From: Isoetes taiwanensis
Lineage: Eukaryota > Streptophyta > Lycopodiopsida > Isoetales > Isoetaceae
Assembly (NCBI GenBank): GCA_021234155.1
Contig: JAJEKV010000210.1
Coordinates: 841,501-905,500 of the forward strand
Direction: 5' to 3'
Length of the DNA: 64,000 nt
The translations under genes and the position numbers were made by a program. The notes under the pieces are model-generated. The model had not been told where the DNA came from, made no database searches, and saw nothing but the letters and a program-made list of their open reading frames with translations. Shown here in pieces: positions 23,057-33,559 of the stretch (its first letter is position 1; each line of letters opens with the position of its first letter).

Positions 23057-23840
23057 GCATTATACCTTTAACTTAGTGGTTAGACTATTGGTTAGGGGTA
23101 GGCACCCCCCCCGGCAATCGTCCTATCTCTAAAGAATACAACACCAAATGTTGCCAACATCGTCTAGAAAAAGCTCCTCTGCTTAGAAGGTACGCTTTCT
23201 CCATCTTCTATTCTCTAGACATGTCTATGCCCTTCATTTTATTTTTTGACAAAGAGCATGCCCACGGCCATTATAAATGAAGAGTTGGAGTTCAAACAAA
23301 GTAAGTCTCTATGGTAATGTGCATCTATCAATCCCCCCTCCCCTCAAAAAAAAAAAAAAAAAAAACTCTCTCTCTTCCCTGCCCGTATGATAGATGGTTT
23401 GCTATTCAATTACCATAAGATTTCCCTCATCCATTTTTTGAAAAATTGAAAGAAAAAAATAAATGAAAATGAAATGGTGTCCATCGCGTTGATGGCCTAG
23501 TGGTCAAGCCATTGGTTATGGGCAGCCCCCATCCAGGCTCAAAACCCACTGACAATCATCGGGTGGTTAAGATAGAGAAAAAAAAAGGGAGAGAGACACA
23601 TAAAGAAAGAAGGGAATGAACTTCGAATAAGATATCCATCGCGGTGACAGTTTAGTGGTCAAGTCATTGGTTATGGGCGCCCCCCATCCAGACCCAAAAC
23701 CCACTGATTGTCATCGGATGATATAAAAAATACGAGAGACGAAAAAGATGTCTATCGCGGTGACAGTCTAGTGGTCAAGCCATTGGTTATGGGCGACCCC
23801 CACCCAGGCCCAAAACCCACTGACTGTCATCGGATGACCA
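23057..23840 (+). repeat. Tandem tRNA-like (SINE-head-like) modules
   Basis: Three well-preserved modules of about 86 bp begin at 23480, 23635 and 23751. Each has TCCATCGCGGTGAC, then TAGTGGTCAAGCCATTGG (resembling a tRNA A box) and, about 35 bp on, AGGCTCAAAACCCAC (resembling a B box). A more diverged module lies at 23057-23140, and a fifth may follow at 23874-23990, where GCAGG/CCTGC flanks TTCAACT like a T-arm. No module forms a convincing cloverleaf, so they are tRNA-derived repeats, not tRNA genes. Confidence 0.6.
23340..23367. repeat. Poly(A) tract
   Basis: About 20 A residues after CCCCTCCCCTC and before CTCTCTCTC. Such a tract could be a retroposon tail between the tRNA-like modules. 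Confidence 0.6.
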
Positions 23841-23844
23841 AAGA

Positions 23845-25080
23845 AAAAGAACAAAAAATAAGGAGGAATATAAATCCATCGCAGTTTAATAGTGGAAATC
23901 ATATGGTCGTCGATTATAGTACCCATCTATCCTACGGGCACAAAAATACATGGCAATATTGCAGGTTCAACTCCTGCATATTTTCAAGCTACGTTCTCAA
24001 ATCGTTACCTGATCTAAGCATTTGTAGCATATAAGTGAAGATAAGAGGATTGAGACAGGTGCAGGTGGTTTCTTTGGGCCTTTTATGCACAGGACACCAT
24101 TATAAGAAGTTAATCAGACAAGGTACGCATTTAAAAAACGACCTAAACAACCTGGATAGAAGGCTGTCAGCAGGGGCTTTTAATCAGCAAATTGGGCCAT
24201 CGGGCCTTACTTGCGACTCCTGGCTTCACATCCGACCTGATCTGATGATGATTTTTCTGTGGCAGTGTCGATTTCAAGCTCCAACTCCGACACTATGCTC
24301 AAATCCAAGTTTTACTTGGCTCTCTAGCATTCAAGCTGGCCCTTCTGGACCAATTTTGGCCCTTCAGAAGGTCGCTCTGACTGTTGGGTCCGCTTCTGAT
24401 CATGCCATCATTCCTTTTTAGCATGGTTTTCAAATTATTCCAGCCCGATTCTGTCAAGCTCACACCTTTCTAGCCAATTCTTATAAACATCCCTTTTAAC
24501 AACTTGTTAATTCTTAAATTTTTCCCTGGTGGTTCATCGGAATAATCCAGCCTTATTTAATAGTCAAACTAAACCCCTAACCTTCAGCTTTCAATTATGT
24601 TATGATGCAGATTCTCCAACCCAATTATTACTTACAAGTCACATTCAATTAGCTTTATAATTACTTTTTTGGCCTAGATCAAATTTAAACATCCTAACAT
24701 CCTTGGTGTAAGCGCAAACCACCGAGCTAGTTAAGCTTTCTTTTGCAATTGTCCACTTATTCTCCAAGTCTCTTCATAGAGAACTCCTTCTCAGAAGATA
24801 TGCTCCCAAATAAAAGCTTCAAATCCTCTACAATTCAGTATTTATAGACCTCCTCCCAAATAAAAGCTTCAAATCCTCTACAATTTAGTATTTATAGACC
24901 TCCTGTATAAACATCATATCCCACGTATGTATTTTTCCAACTCAAGTATTAGTTTAATGGTCTCTCATAATCATAACTAAATTGTATTAAAATGCTTACA
25001 TCACTTGTCTGCTAACACTCTAGGCTCGTTACATTTTCTGGCTTGAACTTATGTTACAGCATTTGACTAAAGAGCTGAAT
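23845..25080. other. Intergenic, with a 50-bp tandem duplication
   Basis: No gene recognised. The exact-looking duplication CTCCCAAATAAAAGCTTC... lies at 24803-24852 and 24853-24902 (one mismatch). Confidence 0.5.
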
Positions 25081-25087
25081 CACTTCT

Positions 25088-25557
25088 TTACCATGGCCAT
25101 GCTGAGCATATCATGAAATAATTGCATTTCAAACATATAAAATTTTCTGCTGCAAATCCAACTTTGATCAGATGGGCATGGATATTTTTCCCAAATTTTA
25201 AGTTTTTCATTTTGGCACATGCATTTAGCACACTAAGATACGTTACATGTTCTGCTTTATAGCCCCTCTGTTGCATTTGTCCAAAAAGTTTGATAGCTTC
25301 AGAGCCATCTCCATGCTTGGAATAATAAGTAATGATAATTGTCCAAGTATACATATTGTATTCAGGCATCTGATCAAAGATTTTTCATGCATCCAAGATG
25401 CTTCCACACCGGCATACATATTGATAATCATGTTTGATACAGGAATTGTGTCTACTTGATTTTTGATAATGTGGGCATGGACAAGTTTTTCGACAACAAG
25501 GGATTGGTTTACAGTGCACTGTTTCAAAATCTAATAGGCGTATGGGAGCATTAAGCA
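25088..25557 (-). pseudogene. PPR protein fragment (antisense to the PPR gene)
   Basis: Minus strand: 25527-25400 reads VNQSLVVEKLVHAHIIKNQV then SNMIINMYAGV. In a shifted frame from 25369, MPEYNMYTWTIIITYYSKHG is followed by AIKLFGQMQQRG, VTYLSVLNACAKM and GKNIHAHLIKVGF. These are P-, L- and S-type PPR repeats of a PLS-class protein (organelle RNA binding). It begins and ends abruptly, has a frameshift near 25390, and no start or stop context, so it is a decayed piece. Confidence 0.75.
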
Positions 25558-25750
25558 ACTAGTGATGTTTTGGCATCCTTTTTTTTCCCATATATGTGGT
25601 TGTTGCTATGGCATATTCCTCGCATGTTCCATATGCATCTCGACCTCACATTGCAAAATTCTTGGAGTATGCCTCGAGCCTCACCTCCAGCCCTAGGGAT
25701 TGCCCTTGGGGCAAACCAAAAAGGCCCTGTTATCTATCCTCTGAATAATT

Positions 25751-25888
25751 CTAACATTGAACAAAAAGAATTACTAAAACCTAACCTTCTCTTCTGGACT
25801 GTAATGCAGTTGAGAGAATCCTGTACATTTCTAACACTGAACAAAAAGAATTACTAAAAAACCTAACTTCTCTTCTGGACTGTAATGC
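25751..25888. repeat. Direct repeat of ~57 bp, period 80
   Basis: CTAACATTGAACAAAAAGAA...CTGGACTGTAATGC occurs at 25751-25807 and again at 25831-25888 with small differences. The second copy ends at the proposed start codon of the PPR gene. Confidence 0.75.
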
Positions 25889-27613
25889 TGCTTCGACGGA
25901 AGCAATGTCGATGGAGAGCTATTCATGTTGCTACTTTACCGGGTACGCTAGTTTATCATAATTATTTAGCAGTTTCTCTAAATAAACCTTGCATCTTCAT
26001 TCTCAGCTACAGATCACGGTCACATTGTGTTGCCTGAATGCTTAACAACCATAAATGACTATAGAGTTTACGACCCTTGCAAGCATGTCAATGCATTAGA
26101 CAGACAAGGAAATCTGAAAGATGCGTTGGATCGTCTCCAGCAGCAAGGATGTAATAAGGACGTTTCTAATCATGCTTGTATATTACAGCTCTGTGTTAAT
26201 TCAAGGGCTTTGTCAGAAGGCAAGCAGGTTCATGCTCACGTTTTGAGAAATGGGCTAGGCAATAATGTCTTCTTAGCAAATTTATTGGTTACCTTATATG
26301 GGAAGTGTTCCAGTGTACCAGATGCAAGATTAGTATTCAACAGTATGATACAAAGGTGTATAGTCTCATGGAACACTATGATTTCCGCTTATATGCAACA
26401 AGAGCTGCACGCCCAAGCTCTCATCCTTTTTCATGAGATGCAGCTGGAGGAAGTGAATCTCAACAGGATTAGTTTTGTCATGGTTCTTGGAGCATGTTCA
26501 AGTTTTATTGACTTAGCAGAAGGCAGATTGATTCATGGCGCAATTGTTGGTAGTGAATTTGAGTCCGACACTGTGGTGGGAACTGCAATTGTTAAAATGT
26601 ATGGAAGCACAGGAAGCCTAGAAGAAGCAGAGAATAATTTTCACAAGATGCAGCGCTTAGATATAGTATCATGGAATGTTATGATTGCAACGTATATTCA
26701 GCATGGTTTGGATCATCAAGCCCTACTACTTTTTCAAAAACTGCGTTTAGCAGGAGTTACGCCAGATAAAATCACTTTCATGAGCCTTGTAGACTCATGT
26801 ACCGCATTAGTAGCCCTTTTAGAAGGGAAATTGCTGCATGCTTACATCGTTAATAACAGAATAGAATCAGATGTTTGTCTGGAGACAGCACTTATAGACA
26901 TGTATAGCAAGTGTGGTGATTTAGAAAATGCATGTACGGTTTTTTATCAAATGCATAAGAAGAATATTGTCACATGGACTGTCATGATTGCAGCATATAG
27001 CTATCATGGATATGGGGAAAATGCACTAGAATTGTTCCATCAGATGAGACAGAGTAACCTGAAGCCTGATAGGGTAACTTTTGTCTGTCTTCTTGACGCT
27101 TGTTCCAATCTGGCTGCATTAGAGGAGGGTAGTTTGGTTCATCATTACATCACTCATAGTGGCCTTCAATCAGATATTGTCATTGGAAATGCAATTATCA
27201 ACATGTATGCTAAATGTGGCAGCTTGAAGGATGCCCAAAAGATGTTTGATAGAATGTGTGCACGAAATCTGGTGTCTTGGACGGCCATGATAGCAGCATA
27301 TGCACAACATGGCCATGGTGAGGATGCACTTCATTACTTCCAATTAATGCAACAGGAAGGTATAAAACCAGACAGCATTACATTTATCAATCTTCTTTCT
27401 GCATGCAGCCATGCAGGCTTGCTAAATGACAGCTGCCAGCAATTTCTTGCTATGAGTGGGGATTATGGAATTATCCCAACATCCCAACACTATCGGTGTC
27501 TGATTGACATGCTTGGGCGAGCTGGATGGCTTGAAGAAATGGAGGATTTGTTCCACAAGATGACGTTTGGGCCTGACCTGGTGTCATTGATGACCTTTGT
27601 TGGGGCTAGATAA
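25885..27613 (+). CDS. PLS-class PPR protein, truncated C-terminus
   Basis: The long frame (26007-27613) has no ATG near its start. A 64-bp GT-AG intron (25943-26006) would join it in phase to an upstream exon, ATG at 25885, coding MLLRRKQCRWRAIHVATLP, a basic N-terminus that could be an organelle transit peptide. The body has about six rounds of P-L-S repeats (typical pieces: EGKQVHAHVLRNG, NMYAKCGSLKDAQKMFDRM, SWTAMIAAYAQHGHGEDAL). PLS-class proteins bind organelle transcripts and usually continue into E and DYW (RNA-editing) domains. Here the frame ends soon after LIDMLGRAGWLEEMEDLFHKM, at ...LVSLMTFVGAR, so E/DYW are absent. It may act with a partner or be a recent pseudogene. The intron is inferred. 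Confidence 0.7.
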
Positions 27614-28210
27614 GAATATGTGGAAGGATACATGGACATAATTGACTTGAATGGCCCATTATGTAGTTTTCCCTCTCGCAGTTTGACATTGTCCAGCTTG
27701 TGCAGCATCATGCTCTAGTGCCTGCCGTATCCATCCAAGGTATAAGATCATCTCTGTTATTTCGTTTGTATTTTTCTTCCTAACAATGATTTAGTCTTTG
27801 CTTTTGTGACAAGGACAACATACCTGTTCCCTACCTGCATATTCGCGAAAGGAGACTATAAGATGGCGATATGACCTGAACATGTTAGTCATTTTCCAAG
27901 TAATTTCTTGAAGACCTACTAACATCTCTTTCTTTACCGAGTTGATGGTTCAAAATGATTATAATAATAATATGAATTAATCACGCCCACTTTGGACCTT
28001 GAAGGTCATGGAGAGAAAGCATACAATTGTGTTCACAGTTTCAGTAATAAAGAGCGGTGTGCTTCTACAGTTTTAAAATATATACCAAGTACCATTGGAT
28101 CCCGTTCTAACAAAGAAGAAAAGGATAGATCTGTTATGCCGAACCTAACTCGAATCTCCTCGTATGCTATGCTGAGCAATGTAAGAAAGTATGAGCTTCG
28201 TCTTCAACCA
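27614..28210. other. Intergenic between PPR gene and LINE
   Basis: No gene recognised. I looked for DYW-domain remnants after the PPR stop and for a LINE zinc-finger end on the minus strand and found neither. Confidence 0.35.
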
Positions 28211-28213
28211 TGT

Positions 28214-28930
28214 TCAATGCACATACCTTGCAAAATCTCTCTTCCTTTGGAGTTTTTGACCATCTACCTGTTTCCACCTGTAACCGGTGGGAGCTCTTCT
28301 ATATCTTGCTATATACTTGCTATATACTGCTTCAAATGTCCGGGGATTCGAGCTTTCAAGTAGTCCTGTTCCGAGTACACCAATAGAGGAATAACTTCTG
28401 AGATGTATGTGACCATACGTGAGCCTTGTTCTGCCCAAAGCTTCTCCACAACTCGAGTCTGCACTAGGTCTCGAGCACCAATATCAGTGTCTGTCTGGTA
28501 ATTGATGTAGGGAGACCCCATCTCTCCGCCCATATATGGACATCTCGATACCATCCTGATGCCGTTGACTGAGATAGAGCAATTTTAGATAATCGCCCAT
28601 CTGGTTGTTTATGGATTCCCATCTGTTTATGGATTCTGATAACAAAATTTAGAGTCTGGTACAAAGCCTCAGCTTCAAGAGGGAGCATGCCAGCTTCCGC
28701 CAACAATATAGCATATGGGATTTGGGGCTTGATTCCCAGTTCTTCACGGAGAAATATTTTCAGTACCCCTTCCAATTGGGTCCACTGCCGTAGTGCGGTG
28801 CTAGGGCCCCAAACAGGTGCACCATAGAGGATCACGGTCACGGTCTGCACTAATGTCTTAAACAGAATCTTTTTGAGACCCCAATCTCTGAGAGAGGCAA
28901 TGCGGCATCTGGAGAGCAGATTGGAGTTCC
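28214..28930 (-). pseudogene. LINE ORF2 C-terminal region
   Basis: Minus strand from 28930 reads SLRDWGLKKILFKTLVQTV, then VILYGAPVWGPSTALRQW and GIKPQIPYAILLAEAGMLPL, the region after the RT thumb of plant LINEs. The usual Cys/His-rich terminal finger was not found. A 22-bp near-duplication (CCCATCTGG...TTTATGGATT) at 28596-28635 disturbs the frame. Confidence 0.7.
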
Positions 28931-29490
28931 AAAGCTAATCCGAGGCGCCATATCTCAGCTATACTCAGAGGTAATTGTCAAGTTATCAGCCAATCTTCCT
29001 AAGGAAGTCAAAAGCACTATCGGTGTTCGTCAGGGATGCCCGTTGTCTCCGACATTGTTTTGCTTGTACATTGAAGAGCTTGAAGAGTGGCTAGCCACCA
29101 AAGGTCTTTCTGGTTCCAGGTTGGGTAATTTCCTTGTGCAACTTCTCCTTTATGCTGATGATATAGTTCTGATAGCAGACAAACCGGAGGGCCTACAGTC
29201 CCATCTCGACCACCTGGCTACTTTCTCGACCACCTGGCTACTTTCTGTGAATTAAAGCACATGAAGGTTAATCTGGCAAAATCTAAAGTCATGATTGTAG
29301 GAACTGTAAATCGGCCAATTTTCACATACAACGGGACATTCTGGAAATAGTAGACAGTTACAAATACTTGGGGCAGGAATTCTCGGCCAAGTACAGCTGG
29401 ACAGAATGTATCAGGAAAAGGATTCAAGGAGGCAAGGCAGCCCTACACAGCATGTTATATCCTCTGCCCTAAATCCCTCCGAGGAACGGT
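28930..29490 (+). pseudogene. Inverted LINE RT core (YADD block)
   Basis: On the plus strand this block reads GVPKLIRGAISQLYSEV, then VRQGCPLSPTLFCLY (RT motif B), LLLYADDIVLIAD (catalytic YADD) and DSYKYLGQEF (thumb start). The rest of ORF2 is on the minus strand: the N-terminal side stops at FIDFTKAFDTVPR (about 29500) and the C-terminal side resumes at 28930. A 20-bp tandem duplication (29204-29243) shifts the frame after YADD. Confidence 0.85.
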
Positions 29491-31246
29491 ATCGAGGAAC
29501 GGTATCAAAGGCTTTTGTAAAATCTATGAATCCTAAATATAGAGCTTCCCTGCGTTTTTTTGCATTTTCGAACAACACACGCAGGCTAAGAGCATGGTCA
29601 AGTGTACAGTGATGCTTCTGGAAACCTGCTTGGCATTTAGCCCTCTTCCCAGCGTCAGCTGCCCAACAGTTTCGAGAACATACTGCCAATCATGATGGTC
29701 CGGTAGTTCCGGACATTGTTTTTATCACCAGATTTATGGATAGGGGTCCAGTTATGTGGCAGCCCTTGCCTAACGGCCTGGTTCAGCAGATTAGTCACAT
29801 CATCTATAGTCTCCTCTCCACACCATTTCAACATTTCAATGCTAAGACCTTGCAAATCGGTTGCCTTTCCATTTTGCATGTCCTTAAGCGTGGCATTCAC
29901 CTCACATGCTGTAAACTGTAAACAAATCTTCGGTTACTTCCTGTACTGGCATACCTTCAGAGTTTTGTGAATAAAGCTCCTTGACCATATCTAACAACTC
30001 CGTGGGATCTAGATCCGCTTGCTTTGGCATTGATGACATTTGTCACCAGAAGGTCTTGGGATGGAGACAAAACCATTCCTGCAAGTTGTCCTGCCTGCCT
30101 GTGCTCAAAGTATGTTCTTTTCTTCCTCTTGATCAGACTCTTGTACCACTTCGGTTTGTACAAGCACCCTGCTGGCAGTTTTGCTCTTGCTAAGCTGCAT
30201 TCTGTGTCCCACCATCCATTGCTACATGTTCTTCTCTTTTTTGTGCATCCAAATATATCCGTGGCTGCTGCATGTAATAGTTCAGAGAACCGTGTTGTGT
30301 CTGCTTCAACATCTCCTGTCCAAGTGACACCAGAGATTAACTCTTTCATATGACTAGCATATTGGCTGCTCTTCCTGTAATCTAATTTCAGTCTAGGAGT
30401 AAAGCTTGCTTGACCATGCTTGATAGAGACATGTCCTGTTAGCTCAAAGTATAATGGTGCGTGGTCTGACTCTGACAGCTTATCCATCACATAGAAATCA
30501 TGTATAGAATGGTGTTTATTTGCTAGTAGGTAATCGACTGTGCTGGATCCCAAGTGACTGAAGCAAGTGTTTTTATCGGAGTTTGGAAAGCTTACAGTGC
30601 CATTCAATATTTTCAAGTTGCAAATTGTCCCCAGTTCCAGAAAAAGGTCCCCCGTACTATTCTTTGTGTGATCAGCTGATTGTCTTTGGAAGGGCAGATC
30701 TTCATCTTCAAGGAGCCGAATGTCACTCAGATTGCCAACAAATGATGTTGCCAACAAATGATGTTGTCTGTGAAGTCTTAGTCCTTGCATTAAAGTCGCC
30801 AACTAGGAGAACCTCTCCTAGATCTCGAATTTGAAGTATGTCCTTGCAGAGATCATGGAACGGATTTGTCCGGTCTGATTCCATATGATCATAATATGCA
30901 TGTTCAACGGAGCAAAATAGCACAGGGCTATGTATGTACTTCGGCCTAAATGTTTTATGCAGACCCATAAATACTGGATATGTGCATGTTTGGAATGGAT
31001 GCTTACATTGTGTGCAATCTCTGATCTAGCATAGACAGCAACCCCGCCATACCCTCTTCCAACACCAGGGTCTTTCTCATTCCATACCCTCCCTACATTC
31101 TGAAAACCATGCAGATCTGGGAGAGATCGTGCTTGATGCTCCCAAGTTTCAGATAATAACACCAACTCCATACCTTGCCAAATCTGTATTGATGCTTCCA
31201 TCTTCTCTCTCGATAACCCTCGGACATTCCATGCAATTGCCTTCAA
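29491..31246 (-). pseudogene. LINE ORF2: AP endonuclease and N-terminal RT
   Basis: Starts at 31246 with MKAIAWNVRGLSREK (Asn of the EN site), LLSETW (Glu), GRGYGGVAVYARSEI. A frame change near 30960 leads to VLLVGDFNART, and after a 16-bp duplication (30732-30763) SSTVDYLLAN and SESDHAPLYFEL (the EN His). RT starts with MQNGKATDLQGLSIEMLKW (29850) and reaches FIDFTKAFDTVPR (catalytic Asp of motif A, 29510). EN nicks target DNA and RT copies the RNA there. Frameshifts at both duplications make it inactive. Confidence 0.8.
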
Positions 31247-31258
31247 GGTCCGAAGTCC

Positions 31259-31960
31259 CTATTCTCTTCGCCGTTTGGTGATAACATCCTTCCCTGTGCT
31301 ATCCAAGAATGCCACTATTCCATTTGCCCTTGCTTCCTTTACCTTACTCCATTCCTGCTTCCTAACTTCCTGCTGTGCAGGAGTTAAATCCTGATCCAGC
31401 CAAATAGCATGTCCCTTTAGGATGCTACGGTTTTGCAGCACTCTGTTCTTGGCTTCTTCCGTCCTAAACTTCACCAGAATTGGCCTTTTGTGGCCCTTGC
31501 CAATTTGTCTGCAGTGCACAAATTGAGGCTCATGCAGATGCATGGTGTCCTTGAAAAATTGCTCAATTATGTCTGATGTATCCTCGCCTTCAATTTCTTC
31601 TAGGCCTGATATCTTAAGATTTCTGGCCCTGGCTTCTTTTTCCAGTTTTTCAGAGGATAATATGTCTTGATGCAAGGTCATTTGCTCCTTGGTGGTTTCA
31701 GCCACCAAGTCAGCCAATTTAGTCTGCAAATCTTCAATTGTGTCCTGCAATTTGAAATGCGGTTCTGGTTGTGGAGGAGGTCTCAACAGCAGAGTCTTGA
31801 GTTCAAAGTTTTGGGATTGCAATTCTCTGTTCTGGGCGCTCAAATTGGTAACAGCCAATCGGAGCTTCTGCACTTCATCCTTCAACTCCAGAAGTATCAC
31901 CATCATCGGATCTTCTGCGTCCTCTTGAGAGGAGGAAGTGGCCTTCCTCCTCTGGCCCAT
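31259..31960 (-). CDS. LINE ORF1 RNA-binding protein (L1 ORF1p-like)
   Basis: 233 residues, uninterrupted. Residues ~20-120 form a coiled coil (LLELKDEVQKLRLAVTNLSA, then LQDTIEDLQTKLADLV). Next is an RRM-like part starting RARNLKISGLEE (about 130), with HCRQIGKGHKRPILVKF and EEAKNRVLQNRSILKG, then a basic C-terminal domain ending DVITKRRRE. This is the trimerising, RNA-chaperone architecture of L1-type ORF1p, which coats the LINE RNA. It is intact while ORF2 is broken. The ATG at 31960 is followed by MGQRRKATSSSQED. Confidence 0.75.
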   Translation of the reverse strand: MGQRRKATSSSQEDAEDPMMVILLELKDEVQKLRLAVTNLSAQNRELQSQNFELKTLLLRPPPQPEPHFKLQDTIEDLQTKLADLVAETTKEQMTLHQDILSSEKLEKEARARNLKISGLEEIEGEDTSDIIEQFFKDTMHLHEPQFVHCRQIGKGHKRPILVKFRTEEAKNRVLQNRSILKGHAIWLDQDLTPAQQEVRKQEWSKVKEARANGIVAFLDSTGKDVITKRRRE

Positions 31961-31975
31961 CTTTAGTATACCCTA

Positions 31976-33190
31976 AAACTGATAAGCGCCCAAACTGTAA
32001 GCCAGCTGAAACGACGTGTATTTGCACGTAAGTTATTTCTGTTTTCTGTATCTCAATTTGGACACTTCTCCTGGATTTCATATTGGTGATGCTTGCAGGT
32101 GTCCCTATAGAATTTTTGGAGCATGATATGGCAAGATCGTGTGCTCTTATTTATTCCTATTGGAAAAGAATTCAAACAATTGTGTATTTGTTCTGTCATG
32201 GTTTCAACACAGGAATTCCACACCCTTTGGATTACATGTTTCAATATTATGGATATTATGGCACAATACGCCCATCATGGTATGCCTTTTCTTTACACAT
32301 TTATTTAGTTTAATCTCTTAGAGGATGTTAAGATCCATCCAGTGGTGAAGTGTCAAGATGATAGATCTATGTGATCATCAAGTAAATGCAAGAACAATTC
32401 ACGGGAAGAAGATTGTGAGGTCAAAATGTAGTGGCGAGGGTTGCAAACATATTCGTTTCAATTGTTCTGTTAACTTGTAGGGAAGAAGCAACTTTTATTC
32501 TCTATAACTTAGCGAAGTTATCAAAATTTCTTAGTTTTCCTCAAGCAAAAAATACTCATTAAGGTTTCCTCTAAAGAAGAAGACATATTCAGAGGTTCAA
32601 TTCAATTCAATTCAATTCTGAAGAAGAGGTTACTTCAAGTGCTTGAGAAGGAACGAAGAATGTCAGTGGGGCTGAGATAGGCGGCCGCTGTAGCGGCAAC
32701 GGAGGAAAAGAGTAAGGGGCCAGGCCTCGGAGAAAATCGGGGCCCAAGGTCCCCGTCGGTGTTGCAAAGACTCGGTTATGCTTAGGAAAAGGAAAAAAAA
32801 GAAGCAAGCAGTTCGTTGGGTTCTATTTTGGAGCCTATAGCCATAGATTCCTAAGGCTGATGGTAAGCAAGAGGGGATGTTGAAAAATTGGGGAAACATT
32901 GATTCCATTTGCGCGGGCGTTATGAAGCTAAAAGATCTAATCCATGTAAAAAGGGTAATACTATAGAAAGAATTATAAGGCCCGGGTTTTCCGAATGGAT
33001 TAAGAAAGGAATTTCAAATAAATCCCATAGCACCGTGAGTAGAAGAGGCCCTAAATTCTCTTTCAATCTAGTCAATGAGCGTGTTTAAAGCGCAATAGGG
33101 CAACCTCAAAGTAAATGAGATCATCCCTGAACATGGAAAACTTAAATTCTAAGGCGGTGGTGGGTTTTTTATCGAGGTTTTTGTATCTGA
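31976..33190. other. No gene recognised; 32640-33110 differs in character
   Basis: 31976-32100 is probably the LINE 5' UTR. 32640-33110 is richer in G+C and purine runs than its surroundings, with no reading frame I recognise. Organelle DNA is a possible origin but unproven. Confidence 0.3.
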
Positions 33191-33272
33191 GAATGTTGCT
33201 TTAGGCAACATTCGGCATGTCAACCATGCGGAGGCATGGTTGACATGCCCATCGTTGCCTAAAGCAACATTC
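33191..33272. repeat. Near-perfect 39-bp-arm palindrome
   Basis: Arms 33191-33229 (begins GAATGTTGCTTTAGGCAAC) and 33234-33272 (ends GTTGCCTAAAGCAACATTC) are reverse complements with about two mismatches around a 4-bp loop. It would extrude as a strong cruciform or give a small hairpin RNA. Confidence 0.9.
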
Positions 33273-33280
33273 TATAACGG

Positions 33281-33548
33281 AAACAATTTAGAAAAAATTC
33301 GTGACATAAAACTCTTTAAAATCACCGGTAAAGCCCGAGAATGCGAGGTAAATCTTCGGAATCATTTGGGTAAAGTGCCGAGAATGCCCGGTAAATCTTT
33401 GATCCGTAGGCGTGAAATAGCCGGAGCAGCCAAGAAACGAAGGCCGGAGGAAGAAACAGAGAAAATGCTTCACTTTCAGTGTTTGAATGCGTGCCACGTG
33501 GCATGGCGCTAGTGGACGCGAGAGCAGAATTTTTTCTAAATTGTTTTT
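33281..33548. mobile_element. Small TIR element (MITE candidate)
   Basis: AAACAATTTAGAAAAAATTC at 33281-33300 is the exact reverse complement of part of 33527-33548. Between them 226 bp contain a direct repeat (GAGAATGC..GGTAAATCTT twice, ~33338-33400). No transposase. Target duplications not seen. It begins 8 bp after the palindrome, so the two may be one composite element. Confidence 0.6.
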
Positions 33549-33559
33549 ACGGATTACAG

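Larger units (their letters stand above)
28214..31975 (-). mobile_element. L1-type LINE, near full length but rearranged
   Basis: Minus-strand order: ORF1 (31960-31259), then ORF2 with AP endonuclease (31246 down to ~30400), reverse transcriptase (29900-28930) and C-terminal region (28930-28214). ORF1 and ORF2 are adjacent with a 12-bp gap. The RT core is inverted (see 28930-29490). Several 13-22-bp tandem duplications break the frames. The 3' end with poly(A)/microsatellite tail was not located. Confidence 0.85.

Noticed and set aside
22722-23260. Helitron 3' terminus (hairpin plus CTRR)
   Set aside because: CTAG/CTAA-type tetranucleotides occur, but none has a convincing GC-rich hairpin just upstream, so no terminus was assigned.
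23480-23840. True tRNA genes
   Set aside because: A-box- and B-box-like motifs are present, but no acceptor stem or anticodon arm pairs properly in any module.
27960-28140. 3' end of the LINE with zinc finger and tail
   Set aside because: The minus strand has no CxxC...H...C pattern in any frame. An ATTATTATTATAAT stretch could be a tail but is not supported by other evidence.
33240-33512. 90-codon plus-strand ORF
   Set aside because: It falls inside the palindrome/TIR element and is explained by it.
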